Assembly (NCBI GenBank): GCA_003635255.1
Contig: PYJC01000056.1
Location: forward strand, 1 to 42,970
Source: Candidatus Poribacteria bacterium
GTDB taxonomy: Bacteria; Poribacteria; WGA-4E; WGA-3G
DNA length: 42,970 bases
Direction of reading: 5' to 3'
The position numbers and the translations under genes were made by a program. Positions 16,552 through 24,559 of this stretch are shown here, in pieces. The notes beneath the pieces are model-generated. The model saw only the letters and a list, made by a program, of their open reading frames with translations. It was not told the origin of the DNA and made no database searches. Each line of letters opens with the position of its first letter. Within the stretch, counting starts at the first letter, position 1.

Positions 16552-17532
16552 ATGAAACGCTCATACCTCTACCTTTCGTGCTATATCGGCTTTACACTAT
16601 TATGCTTCAGCCTTGGTCCTGTCTCCGCACAAGCCCCGAAGCGCGCCAAAATTGTGTTTACCTCTGCCCGGAACAGCAATGCTGAAATCTATATCATGAA
16701 TGCTGACGGCAGCCAACAGATAAGGTTAACCCACCACGTTGGAGAGGATTTCGATCCCGTATGGTCGCCAACCGGAGAACACATCGCCTTTGTCTCAGAA
16801 CGTGACCATGAAGGACTCTATGACATCTATCTCATGGATCCCGATGGAAAAAATATTCGCCGAGCCTTTAATGACTTGGAGTATAGAACCGCACCTGCCT
16901 GGTCGCCTGATGGCGAAAAAATCGCTTACCACACATACTCGCCTATACCTGATTGGGCAGTGTACGCCAAGTCACTCGGTGGTGGAGAGGCAGAACGACT
17001 CGCCGAATCTGGAATGTACCCCGGAGGTTTCCCTACTTGGTCGCCTGACGGCACCGAAGTCGCTTTCACCAGCAATAAGCCAGCAGAATGGCGTATTCAG
17101 ATTATCAATCTAAAAACGCGCCAGCAAGAGACACTCCTTCCAGAAATTCAAAGGGACATGCGTTATCCTGCATGGTCACCTGATGGAAAAAAACTCGCAT
17201 TTGCCATGTGGGGAGGCGGTCAGGAACCGAGTATCTACATCCTTGATCACCATACTAAGAAACTTGAAGAGATAGTTAAAAATGCATCCAAAACACCAAT
17301 GTGGTCGCCTGATGGGAAAGCACTTCTTTATCGCAAAACAGTTGGGAAACATAAACTCTTGTTTAAAATAGACTTAGATTCTCGCACCGAGACACCGCTC
17401 GCCCGCTTGAATCCAATCAATAGTCATGGAAAGAATACAGGTTGGGACTGGTTTGATCCTAAAGTCTTACCTGTTTCCCCTAAACCACAGTTGCTTACTA
17501 CAGTCTGGGCTAAAGTGAAAACAACCAATTGA
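16552..17532 (+). CDS. Exported WSPDG beta-propeller protein, copy 4 of 4
   Basis: This protein (326 residues from ATG 16552) has a signal peptide (MKRSYLYLSCYIGFTLLCFS, cleavage near VSAQA), an AKIVFTSARNSNAEIYIMN strand, WSPTG and WSPDG blade motifs, and the common WDWFDPKVLPVSPKPQLL ending. An earlier ATG (16540) exists, but the GGAG before 16552 sits exactly as in the other copies. It ends the array; a new promoter for nuoA follows 66 bases later. Confidence 0.8.
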   Translation: MKRSYLYLSCYIGFTLLCFSLGPVSAQAPKRAKIVFTSARNSNAEIYIMNADGSQQIRLTHHVGEDFDPVWSPTGEHIAFVSERDHEGLYDIYLMDPDGKNIRRAFNDLEYRTAPAWSPDGEKIAYHTYSPIPDWAVYAKSLGGGEAERLAESGMYPGGFPTWSPDGTEVAFTSNKPAEWRIQIINLKTRQQETLLPEIQRDMRYPAWSPDGKKLAFAMWGGGQEPSIYILDHHTKKLEEIVKNASKTPMWSPDGKALLYRKTVGKHKLLFKIDLDSRTETPLARLNPINSHGKNTGWDWFDPKVLPVSPKPQLLTTVWAKVKTTN

Positions 17533-17597
17533 CCTTCCAACCTGAAACAGCTTTCTCACGAAACTGATAACCGACTCCTGATGGCTAAAATTTTTAC

Positions 17598-17626
17598 TTG
17601 CAAATCAGCATAAAATGATATATAAT
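17598..17626 (+). promoter_or_regulatory. Promoter of the nuo operon (nuoABC)
   Basis: TTGCAA (17598-17603) and TATAAT (17621-17626) have a 17-bp spacer. Transcription would start near 17633, giving a leader of about 60 nt to the nuoA ATG. Confidence 0.7.
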
Positions 17627-17692
17627 TTTAAGAACGAAATCGTCCATGCCCGAAAATTTTCGCAACATCACGGTTCTCAAGGATAACCCAGA

Positions 17693-18103
17693 ATGCTTTT
17701 TAACTTCGCAAACGTTCTAATCTTTCTGATTGTAGGCTGTCTATTTGTCGTTCTAAATCTCACCGTTTCTCGCCTCCTGCACACCAAGTTGTTCTCAGGC
17801 GAAAAGTATATTCCCTATGAATGCGGCGAAGATCCAATCGGTGATACGCGAATCAAGTTTAACACCCGCTTTTACGTTATCGCACTCATCTTCCTCATCT
17901 TTGACGTAGAAATCGTGTTCCTTTTCCCGTGGGCAGTTGTCTTCCGGGATATCGGGCCCCTCGCGTTTTTGGAGATGCTCGTCTTTATCGCTATTCTATT
18001 AGTCGGACTCGCCTACGTCTGGGCAAAAGGCGATTTGGAATGGATCCGCTCTACGCAGCTTGAAGTACAATCCGTCCGGAGGGAGGAAAGTTATGATAAT
18101 TGA
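17693..18103 (+). CDS. nuoA: NADH-quinone oxidoreductase subunit A
   Basis: This 136-residue membrane subunit of complex I has three predicted helices (about 4-25, 60-85, 90-110). The family signature between helices 1 and 2 is present: [20 protein letters not shown], containing the conserved Cys, followed by [20 protein letters not shown]. It is the first gene of the nuo locus and overlaps nuoB by 11 bases (ATGATAATTGA), which implies coupled translation. AAGGA stands about 10 bases before the ATG. Confidence 0.95.
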   Translation: MLFNFANVLIFLIVGCLFVVLNLTVSRLLHTKLFSGEKYIPYECGEDPIGDTRIKFNTRFYVIALIFLIFDVEIVFLFPWAVVFRDIGPLAFLEMLVFIAILLVGLAYVWAKGDLEWIRSTQLEVQSVRREESYDN

Positions 18104-18710
18104 TGAGAAACTCGACAAAAACGTTATTGTCACCTCAGTCGATGCCGTCGCTAATTGGGCACGGTCTTCAGCACTCTGGCCCATGACGTTTGGGCTCGCT
18201 TGCTGCGCCATTGAATTCATGGCAACCGCTGCTTCTAACTACGACTTAGACCGGTTCGGGGCAGGCGTGCCACGCGCGACACCGCGTCAGTCCGATCTCA
18301 TGGTGATCTCCGGTACAGTCACACTTAAAATGGCAACACGGATCCGACGACTTTACGAGCAGATGCCGGAACCGAAATACGTCATTTCCATGGGCAGCTG
18401 CGCTACCAGCGGCGGACCTTACTGGCAACACGGATACCATGTCCTCAAAGGCGTTGATCGGATTATCCCTGTTGACGTTTATGTACCCGGATGTCCACCG
18501 CGACCGGAGGCACTTATCGAAGGGCTGCTCAAACTACAAGAGAAGATAAAAACACAGACCGTCGCCAAACGTGACCATGTCCCGTTCCTGAAAAGACTCT
18601 TTACCAAAACAGAGTGGTACGAGCAAGAAGAAACCGACGCTGCAGCCGAAGCAGACCCACCGCCTGCAGAAGGTGATACAGAAAGCGATAGTTCCCAAGC
18701 CACTACTTAA
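18093..18710 (+). CDS. nuoB: NADH-quinone oxidoreductase subunit B
   Basis: This is the peripheral-arm subunit carrying the terminal 4Fe-4S cluster N2 next to the quinone site. From ATG 18093 it has 205 residues. The conserved tandem cysteines ([11 protein letters not shown]), [10 protein letters not shown] and [11 protein letters not shown] supply the ligands. A 40-residue tail rich in Glu, Ala and Pro follows the conserved core and is longer than usual. The start is chosen because GGAGGGAGG stands just upstream; an in-frame ATG at 18060 lies within nuoA and would add residues foreign to the family. Confidence 0.95.
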   Translation: MIIDEKLDKNVIVTSVDAVANWARSSALWPMTFGLACCAIEFMATAASNYDLDRFGAGVPRATPRQSDLMVISGTVTLKMATRIRRLYEQMPEPKYVISMGSCATSGGPYWQHGYHVLKGVDRIIPVDVYVPGCPPRPEALIEGLLKLQEKIKTQTVAKRDHVPFLKRLFTKTEWYEQEETDAAAEADPPPAEGDTESDSSQATT

Positions 18711-18717
18711 TCCAACG

Positions 18718-18893
18718 GTAGGAGCGACTTGTAGTCGCGAAAATCGACTGTAGGAGCGACTTGTAATCGCCAACACTGTAGGAGCGACTTGTAGTCGCGA
18801 AAATCGACTGTAGGAGCGACTTGTAATCGCCAACACTGTAGGAGCGACTTGTAGTCGCGAAAATCGACTGTAGGAGCGACTTGTAACCGCGAC
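18718..18893 (+). repeat. Array of six GTAGGAGCGACTTGTA palindromes in a 60-bp higher-order repeat
   Basis: Six copies of a GTAGGAGCGACTTGTA-type element start at 18718, 18750, 18778, 18810, 18838 and 18870. Copies alternate between a 32-bp form with perfect arms (GCGACT..AGTCGC) followed by GAAAATCGACT, and a 28-bp form with one changed base (AATCGC) followed by CAACACT. The true unit is thus 60 bp repeated three times; the last copy is altered (AACCGC). The array fills the nuoB-nuoC gap and would be transcribed with the operon. It ends 17 bases before the nuoC start. Confidence 0.85.
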
Positions 18894-18910
18894 CATGGAG
18901 TAAGAATTAA

Positions 18911-19396
18911 GTGAAACCGGAAGAAATCTATGAAGCACTAACGGCGCAGTTTGGCGAAACCATCCTCGGTTTTGATACCGAACTCGCTGGTGATCCGAGC
19001 ATTAGCGTTGCTCCCGCATCAATCGCTGATGTGTGCCAATACCTCGCTGAAACCGATACACTGGCGTTTGATTCTTTGATGTGTCTCAGTGGCGTAGATT
19101 TAAATGCCAAGGATGAAGAATTTGCGATCGTCTATCATCTCTATGCCATGCAACATCGACATAGTGTAGTTCTAAAAACGACGGTGCCGAAAACCGACCC
19201 ACACCTCCCAAGCGTTTCGCATATCTGGAAAACCGCAGATTGGCACGAACGTGAAGCTTATGACCTCTACGGAATTTTCTTTGAGGGACACAGCGATCTC
19301 CGCCGCATTTTACTCCCCGATGACTGGGACGGATACCCACTCCGCAAAGATTACAAGGAGCCTGAAACTTATCGCGGTATGCGCGTGCCATATTAA
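18911..19396 (+). CDS. nuoC: NADH-quinone oxidoreductase subunit C
   Basis: This 161-residue 30-kDa-type subunit of the peripheral arm has the family signature near the end: HIWKTADWHEREAYDLYGIF, then GHSDLRRILLPDDWDGYPLR and a terminal PETYRGMRVPY. It is separate from nuoD, not fused as in enterobacteria. It starts with GTG, with GGAG 10 bases upstream immediately after the palindrome array. A 418-base gap with a terminator-like palindrome and a new promoter separates it from nuoD. Confidence 0.93.
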   Translation: MKPEEIYEALTAQFGETILGFDTELAGDPSISVAPASIADVCQYLAETDTLAFDSLMCLSGVDLNAKDEEFAIVYHLYAMQHRHSVVLKTTVPKTDPHLPSVSHIWKTADWHEREAYDLYGIFFEGHSDLRRILLPDDWDGYPLRKDYKEPETYRGMRVPY

Positions 19397-19548
19397 GGAC
19401 AGGGATATTGAATTTTTACCTTATGTGGTATCACCAAAAAATCGAAAACGTTACACTTTTGACTTTTTTTTCGCAGCCGAGCATCGGAATGCAAACACCT
19501 CCAAACTTAGATGGGACCTTAGTTCGTAGACCCAAAGACTGAACATCC

Positions 19549-19573
19549 AATGTTACACTGGTGTAACATTTTT
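19549..19573 (+). terminator. Perfect palindrome: terminator of nuoABC or operator for nuoD
   Basis: AATGTTACAC (19549-19558) and GTGTAACATT (19561-19570) form a 10-bp perfect inverted repeat with a TG centre, followed by TTT. The stem is AT-rich for a terminator. The symmetric TGTTACAC/GTGTAACA also looks like a dimeric repressor site about 50 bases upstream of the promoter. Either role is possible. Confidence 0.45.
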
Positions 19574-19621
19574 CCCATAGAAATACGACACCGCCTTTCT
19601 CTGAGAAAACAGAGCTAACAT

Positions 19622-19650
19622 TTGACATTACACCGCAAAAATGGTATCAT
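19622..19650 (+). promoter_or_regulatory. Internal promoter before nuoD
   Basis: TTGACA (19622-19627) and TATCAT (19645-19650) are separated by 17 bp. The transcript would carry a leader of about 155 nt containing the repeated leader motif. Confidence 0.7.
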
Positions 19651-19712
19651 ATATAGTGGTAAAGTCTAAAAATAAAAGGAAACGCGTAAGTCCTATGTAA
19701 AAAGAAACGCAG

Positions 19713-19789
19713 CTTGGAACGAAGTGGAAAGCGGATTCAAGAGATGCCCGTGAAAGCTTGGACCCCGTTGTTTAACCGCAAGGTAAGTT
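19713..19789 (+). ncRNA. Repeated leader RNA motif, copy 1 (before nuoD)
   Basis: This copy shares the exact 20-base string AACGAAGTGGAAAGCGGATT near its start and TTAACCGCAAGGTAA near its end with the copy at 23954-24029. The distance between the strings is conserved to within a base or two although the middle differs. GCGG can pair with the distal CCGC, and ACC-GCAA-GGT forms a GNRA tetraloop hairpin. A structured leader RNA is inferred; I do not recognise a known riboswitch class. Confidence 0.55.
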
Positions 19790-19814
19790 AGAAAAACGTT
19801 GCAGAACCCACATT

Positions 19815-21020
19815 ATGGAAAGTACACAACAGACCGAAAGCAAAATCATAGAATTAAAACCGTTCGCCGATGAGATGGTAGTGAACATGGGACCTCAGCA
19901 TCCCAGCACACACGGTGTATTACGCTTGGAATTGAGACTGGATGGTGAGATCGTCCGGGAAGCAATCCCCCATATCGGTTACCTGCATCGTTGTTTTGAA
20001 AAACATTCGGAGAACCTCTCTTATCCCCAAATCATTCCGTTCACTGATCGAATGGACTACGTGGCGGCAATGAACCAGAATTGGGGATTTTGTCTTGCCG
20101 TTGAAAAGTTACTCGCAGCGGATGAAAGCAAGGAATTTGAGGTGCCAGAACGGGCGGAATACCTGCGGGTCCTTATCTGTGAACTCAATCGTATCGCCAG
20201 CCATCTCCTCTCCTTTGGAACCTATGGGATGGACATCGGCGCATTCACTCCGTTCCTTTACGCCTTCCGCGACCGAGAGCGGCTGCTCCTCCTTTTCGAG
20301 AAGGTCTGCGGGGCGCGGCTCACCTACAACTACATTCGTATCGGCGGCGTATCTGAAATCATCCCCTTGGAACCCGGCTCCGTCGCAGAACAGAATTTTT
20401 TAGACGAAATAGAAGAATTCCTCGACTATTTTGAACCGATGATTGACGAGTATAACGAACTCCTCACAAAAAACAGCATCTTCTCGGAACGCACGATGGG
20501 GGTCGCTGTCATGTCAGCGGAGATGGCGTTGAGTTACGGCGCGACGGGTCCCAACCTTCGCGGTTCTGGTGTGGATTGGGATCTCCGGCGAGATGAGCCT
20601 TATTCTATCTACGACAGATTTGACTTTGATGTGCCCGTCGCTGTGGATATTCCAGAGATGGGAGCAGTTGTTGGTGACTGCTGGAGCCGATACAAAGTCC
20701 GCATGGATGAGATGAAACAGTCCGTCCGGATCGTACGACAGATTTTAGCGGAAGGACTCCCTGGGGGGCCTGTCATGGCAGATTTGAAAGCCGTCCGCCC
20801 GCCTCAAGGCGAAATCTATTTCCGTAGTGAAGCCCCACGCGGTGAACTCGGATTCTACATTGTCAGTGACGGCACACCGAAGCCAGTGCGTCTCAAAGGA
20901 CGCTCACCTTGCTTTAGCGCGCTGAGCGCACTACAAGAACTCAGTCGAGGTTTGATGGTAGCAGATATTATCGCAATTATCGGCAGCATTGATATTGTGA
21001 TGGGAGAAGTGGATCGGTAA
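19815..21020 (+). CDS. nuoD: NADH-quinone oxidoreductase subunit D
   Basis: This 401-residue 49-kDa-type subunit forms the quinone-binding cavity with NuoB. Conserved segments are MGPQHPSTHGVLRLELRLDGE near the N-terminus (quinone-site His), IGYLHRCFEKHSENLSY, the RIASHLLSFGTYGMDIG segment and the C-terminal APRGELGFYIVSDG and ADIIAIIGSIDIVMGEVDR. Length is normal. The ATG has no obvious Shine-Dalgarno sequence; the AAGGT of the leader motif lies about 35 bases upstream. It begins the second part of the nuo locus. Confidence 0.95.
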   Translation: MESTQQTESKIIELKPFADEMVVNMGPQHPSTHGVLRLELRLDGEIVREAIPHIGYLHRCFEKHSENLSYPQIIPFTDRMDYVAAMNQNWGFCLAVEKLLAADESKEFEVPERAEYLRVLICELNRIASHLLSFGTYGMDIGAFTPFLYAFRDRERLLLLFEKVCGARLTYNYIRIGGVSEIIPLEPGSVAEQNFLDEIEEFLDYFEPMIDEYNELLTKNSIFSERTMGVAVMSAEMALSYGATGPNLRGSGVDWDLRRDEPYSIYDRFDFDVPVAVDIPEMGAVVGDCWSRYKVRMDEMKQSVRIVRQILAEGLPGGPVMADLKAVRPPQGEIYFRSEAPRGELGFYIVSDGTPKPVRLKGRSPCFSALSALQELSRGLMVADIIAIIGSIDIVMGEVDR

Positions 21021-21044
21021 ATACGCCCGATAAAGGGAAAAACG

Positions 21045-21353
21045 ATGAGAATTACGACGGAAAAACAGGTAAATGTCTTAGGATGGGTCATCGTTATAAC
21101 CCTTTTTGGCTGTGCAATAGTTAATTTTTTGATTAACGTTGAGGTGATATCTGCAACCGTTGGCTTAGTTTTCATCGGTTCTTTGTGTTTACTCGAGATA
21201 GTGCGCCGTTCCGCTCCAGGGCAACACGTGCTTGCACACTTGCCGAAATTGCTGCCTGATAACAGATTTTTGCGATGGACCCCCCTGTTAGCAGGAGGCA
21301 TAGTGACCGTGGATTGGTTTTTGGAAATTGGCAAATTTTTGCTCGCCCAATAA
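21045..21353 (+). CDS. Small membrane protein in the nuo operon
   Basis: This 102-residue protein has two strong hydrophobic segments (about 12-30, VLGWVIVITLFGCAIVNFLI, and 35-52) and a third weaker one near the C-terminus (about 80-98). I recognise no family. It lies 24 bases after nuoD and 9 bases before nuoH, which places it inside the operon. An accessory or assembly role in complex I is possible, but only the position supports that. Confidence 0.6.
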   Translation: MRITTEKQVNVLGWVIVITLFGCAIVNFLINVEVISATVGLVFIGSLCLLEIVRRSAPGQHVLAHLPKLLPDNRFLRWTPLLAGGIVTVDWFLEIGKFLLAQ

Positions 21354-21362
21354 GGAGATTAG

Positions 21363-22634
21363 ATGTCGGATTTTAGGGCTCTGTTTGCAAGCCCACATTT
21401 TAACATGTCTGAAGGTTTCTTTCCCAATATAAACTTACAAGAGAAACTCAATTGGGCAGAGGAATTTATACAGAATGTTCTAATCCCTCGATTGCCGGAA
21501 GCGGTCGCTGCACATTTTCCTGTAGAGTTAGGTACAGTGCTTGTCATGTTCGCATGCGCAGGCATTTTCGTTGGAGTCGTCCCGTTACTTCCGTTATTTC
21601 TCGTGCTTGCAGAACGAAAAGTTGCCGCCCGTTTTCAGAATCGGACAGGTCCCATGCGGGTTGGACCGTGGGGGACACTTCAAACCTTAGCCGACGGTAT
21701 AAAACTCATTTTTAAAGAGGATTTTATCCCACCACAGGGTGATAAACTCCTTTTCCTGCTTGCCCCTTATATCATTTTCGCTTGCTCTTTCGCTGTTTTC
21801 GCTGCCATTCCGTTCGGTCAAAACATCTTGGTTAGCCCTTTTAATATCGGAATCTTCTATATCATGGCGATATCTTCTGTGATTGTCATGGGCGTGATTA
21901 TGGCAGGTTGGTCCTCAAACAGTAAATGGTCACTGTTGGGTTCTTTACGTTCCGCTGCCCAGATTGTTAGTTATGAAATTCCGCTCGGTCTCTCTATCTT
22001 GACAGTCGTCATGCTCGTAGAAAGTTTGAACATGCAGGAGATTGTAGCGAGTCAGTCCAACGGTGTTTTCAGTTGGCTCATTTTCCGGACTCCCTTTACC
22101 TTTATCGCATTCTTTATCTTTTTTATATCCTCTATTGCTGAGGTAAACCGGACCCCCTTTGATTTACCCGAAGCTGAATCCGAAATCGTCGCAGGATTTC
22201 ATACTGAATACAGTGGAATGCGGTTCGCACTCTTCTTTATCGCTGAATACGCGAACATGTTCGCTGTAAGCGCAATCGCTGTAACGCTCTTCCTCGGCGG
22301 TTGGGAAGGTGCTTTACCGGGTTACGATATTCTCGGTGGATTTCCCGGTTTCGTTATCAAAACCCTCGCACTCGTCTTCTTGATGATGTGGCTGAGATGG
22401 ACACTACCGCGCTTACGGGTCGATCAACTGATGAATCTCTGCTGGAAGTACTTCATCCCGATCGCCTTCTTCAACATTTTAGGCACCGGCATTTGGGGTC
22501 TTATTTTCCCAGAGGATACGCTTGTTAGCATTGTTATCAGCTGTGCGATTATCTATATTGGACTTATTGTCGCGTACACGATTGCTGGACGAACACTCGC
22601 GCAAAAGCCGGAACCACAACCGAGTTCGGTGTAA
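21363..22634 (+). CDS. nuoH: NADH-quinone oxidoreductase subunit H
   Basis: This 423-residue membrane subunit connects the peripheral arm and the proton-pumping arm and lines the quinone channel. Recognisable signatures are LAERKVAARFQNRTGPMRVG (with the GPWGTLQTLADGIKLIFKED continuation), the SSIAEVNRTPFDLPEAESE loop and GFHTEYSGMRFALFFIAEYANM. About eight membrane helices are predicted. An N-terminal extension of some 55 residues precedes the first helix and is longer than in most relatives. AAGGAGAT stands just before the ATG. Confidence 0.95.
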   Translation: MSDFRALFASPHFNMSEGFFPNINLQEKLNWAEEFIQNVLIPRLPEAVAAHFPVELGTVLVMFACAGIFVGVVPLLPLFLVLAERKVAARFQNRTGPMRVGPWGTLQTLADGIKLIFKEDFIPPQGDKLLFLLAPYIIFACSFAVFAAIPFGQNILVSPFNIGIFYIMAISSVIVMGVIMAGWSSNSKWSLLGSLRSAAQIVSYEIPLGLSILTVVMLVESLNMQEIVASQSNGVFSWLIFRTPFTFIAFFIFFISSIAEVNRTPFDLPEAESEIVAGFHTEYSGMRFALFFIAEYANMFAVSAIAVTLFLGGWEGALPGYDILGGFPGFVIKTLALVFLMMWLRWTLPRLRVDQLMNLCWKYFIPIAFFNILGTGIWGLIFPEDTLVSIVISCAIIYIGLIVAYTIAGRTLAQKPEPQPSSV

Positions 22635-22650
22635 GATGTGAGGTCAGATT

Positions 22651-23169
22651 ATGAACGCTGTCACGGGAATCTTGCGAAGCACGAAACACGAAAAAATCGC
22701 ATGGGTTAGAAAACAACTACCTACTATTCTTATAGTTCTGCTTATCACAGCGGACAACATGGTTACGCACAGTATCAGTGGGCATTGGGTGCCTATTTTG
22801 GGATTCGTTTTAGGCGCGAGTCTAATGTGCTTCGGTTTCTTCCAAGTATTCCCACTGTTCAGTGAAATCAGAATTAAGGAGGTAGCAGGGCGAGAAAAAA
22901 TCGCATGGATCTCAGGACTTTCGCTATTAATCTTCGGAGGTGTGATCGTAATTCTGAACAATTCAATAGCCTTGGTCTTTAACGTTCAGTGGCTATATGC
23001 CTCATGGGGATCCATTGTTTTCGGTTTAGGCTTGATATGTATCGGTTACTGGACCCTGACGCTGTTCAGCGAACTATGCAAAGGCGACCGTAAGTGGAAA
23101 TTTATAGGGATCTTTTTCCACAGTCTGTTGCTTATCGGGGTAATCTTTAAATTCGGGTTCGGCTGGTAA
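22651..23169 (+). CDS. Four-helix membrane protein in the nuo operon
   Basis: This 172-residue protein has two similar halves, each with two hydrophobic helices: about 24-42 and 46-65, then 84-102 and 112-135, with a final helix near 150-168. HEKIAW in the first half and REKIAW in the second precede the helices, which suggests internal duplication. I recognise no family. It lies 16 bases after nuoH and 33 bases before nuoI. A complex I accessory role would be guesswork. Confidence 0.6.
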   Translation: MNAVTGILRSTKHEKIAWVRKQLPTILIVLLITADNMVTHSISGHWVPILGFVLGASLMCFGFFQVFPLFSEIRIKEVAGREKIAWISGLSLLIFGGVIVILNNSIALVFNVQWLYASWGSIVFGLGLICIGYWTLTLFSELCKGDRKWKFIGIFFHSLLLIGVIFKFGFGW

Positions 23170-23202
23170 GAGAAAACCACAGACTTAAAAGGAACATTCG
23201 TT

Positions 23203-23922
23203 ATGGACAGATATATACGAAACATCTACAGAGGCGTTTACACTGTACTTGTCGGTATGCGGGTGACAATCAAGCAGTTCTTTGAACCGAACGTTACGCA
23301 TCAATACCCGTATGAACACGACTATGAAAAGAAGCAGAACGTCCGAGAGATTCCGAAGGGGTATCGCGGGCAGCTCTATAACCGCACTGAAGACTGTATC
23401 GGATGTAAAAAGTGCGAAATGATCTGTCCAGTCGATTGCATTATGATTGACGCTACTAAACTCCCGAAAGGCGAACAACTCTGGGATAGCATGAACGTCG
23501 TCCATCTCAAAGACGGTCGGGAGATCATCGGTATCATCGAAGGGAATGACAAAGAGGTAAAATCCGCAGATTCAATAACCCTCACGAATATCACCTCTCG
23601 TCAAGGTCCGCAAGAAGTCATAGATCGCCTTGAACCATCGGCAGATGAGAGTCGAACGCAAACTTTTTCAGGTGACGAGATATCGCGGATTGTTACGCGA
23701 AATCCTGTCGTTTTTTATCTTGACAAGTTCGATATCGACATGTCTCTCTGTATGTATTGTGGACTCTGCACCGAAGTCTGTCCGACAGAGTGTCTTACCA
23801 TGAAAGACACTCTCGAAGGAATCGAGTACTCCAAATTCGACCGGTCAGACCTCATCTTCAGTTTCGATAAGCAGTCAATGTACGGGAAAGATAATGTCGA
23901 AGACGTGGAAGCCGCAGATTAG
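23203..23922 (+). CDS. nuoI: NADH-quinone oxidoreductase subunit I with inserted domain
   Basis: This is the ferredoxin-like subunit that carries two 4Fe-4S clusters. Ligand motifs are CIGCKKCEMICPVDC (Cys65, 68, 71, 75) and CMYCGLCTEVCPTEC (Cys183, 186, 189, 193). In most NuoI proteins some 25-30 residues separate the two motifs; here about 107 do. The extra segment (about 82-168) includes VVHLKDGREIIGIIEGND and ITLTNI, a pattern resembling an Sm/LSm-type beta barrel. The N-terminal membrane-contact helix (IYRGVYTVLVGMRVTIKQFF) is normal. The frame is uninterrupted through the insert and all eight Fe-S cysteines are intact, so the protein should be functional. Confidence 0.93.
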   Translation: MDRYIRNIYRGVYTVLVGMRVTIKQFFEPNVTHQYPYEHDYEKKQNVREIPKGYRGQLYNRTEDCIGCKKCEMICPVDCIMIDATKLPKGEQLWDSMNVVHLKDGREIIGIIEGNDKEVKSADSITLTNITSRQGPQEVIDRLEPSADESRTQTFSGDEISRIVTRNPVVFYLDKFDIDMSLCMYCGLCTEVCPTECLTMKDTLEGIEYSKFDRSDLIFSFDKQSMYGKDNVEDVEAAD

Positions 23923-23953
23923 AAGAAATAAAATATTACTATCAAACACGTAA

Positions 23954-24029
23954 CTTGAACGAAGTGGAAAGCGGATTTAAGGAAGGAACGCCATAAGCCA
24001 AACCACCGTGCCTTAACCGCAAGGTAAAT
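23954..24029 (+). ncRNA. Repeated leader RNA motif, copy 2 (before nuoJ)
   Basis: This is the second copy of the motif before nuoD, with the same 20-base AACGAAGTGGAAAGCGGATT and TTAACCGCAAGGTAA. Here GCGG-AT-TTAAGG pairs fully with CCTTAACCGC across the intervening loop, and ACC-GCAA-GGT caps a short hairpin. The AAGGT lies about 11 bases before the nuoJ ATG, so the structure could hide or expose the ribosome binding site. Confidence 0.55.
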
Positions 24030-24036
24030 TAAAAGA

Positions 24037-24555
24037 ATGGAATTTACGCTTAAAAACTTTATTTTTTACGGATTTGCACTTATGACAGTCGGCTCAGCAC
24101 TCCTTGTCGTCACGGTGCGAAACATCGTTCACGCAGCGTTTTCGCTGATGGTGACGCTCTTCGGTGTCGCTGGGCTTTATGTCTTCTTACAGGCTGATTT
24201 CCTTGCCGCAACACAGGTGATCGTCTACGTCGGCGGTATCCTTGTCCTCATCTTATTCGGTGTTATGATGACAAGTGGCCGCTTGGAGATGCGGATCCAC
24301 ATTGAGCGCGGGCAGCTCCTACTCGGTGGTGTTGTTTCCTTGGCACTCCTTATGCTGCTCTTGACCGTTATCGCCAATACACCTGCATGGAAAAATCTCA
24401 CCGATGATGGCACAGAACTGCCACCGACAACGGAGCGCATTGGTGAACTGATCCTGAATGGCCCGTTCCTCCTTCCGTTTGAGGTTGTCTCCGTGCTGCT
24501 GTTAGTCGCGCTAATCGGAGCCGCCCTGATTTCCCGAAAGGAGGTTAGGGACTAA
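24037..24555 (+). CDS. nuoJ: NADH-quinone oxidoreductase subunit J
   Basis: This 172-residue membrane subunit has five predicted helices. The family pattern is clear: FYGFALMTVGSALLVVTVRN, HAAFSLMVTLFGVAGLYVFL, then FLAATQVIVYVGGILVLILFGVMM, a loop of about 40 residues and a last helix before the tail ISRKEVRD. It is followed after 4 bases by nuoK. The leader motif at 23954-24029 lies immediately upstream. Confidence 0.93.
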   Translation: MEFTLKNFIFYGFALMTVGSALLVVTVRNIVHAAFSLMVTLFGVAGLYVFLQADFLAATQVIVYVGGILVLILFGVMMTSGRLEMRIHIERGQLLLGGVVSLALLMLLLTVIANTPAWKNLTDDGTELPPTTERIGELILNGPFLLPFEVVSVLLLVALIGAALISRKEVRD

Positions 24556-24559
24556 AAAA

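Larger units (their letters stand above)
19397..19814 (+). other. nuoC-nuoD intergenic region with palindrome, promoter and leader motif
   Basis: This 418-base gap has no supported ORF. In order it holds AT-rich sequence, a perfect 10-bp palindrome (19549-19570), a consensus promoter (19622-19650), and one copy of a leader motif that recurs before nuoJ (19713-19789). The arrangement suggests that nuoD onward is at least partly an independent transcription unit. Confidence 0.7.

Noticed and set aside
18718..18893. CRISPR-like array
   Set aside because: The repeated unit is palindromic and the intervening sequences are the same two short strings alternating, not unique spacers; no cas genes are present.
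18534..18938. Minus-strand ORF with a repeated SRSYSRFSRLQ-type sequence opposite nuoB and nuoC
   Set aside because: It is the translation of the 60-bp palindrome array and has no ribosome binding site; its frame runs against two conserved nuo genes.
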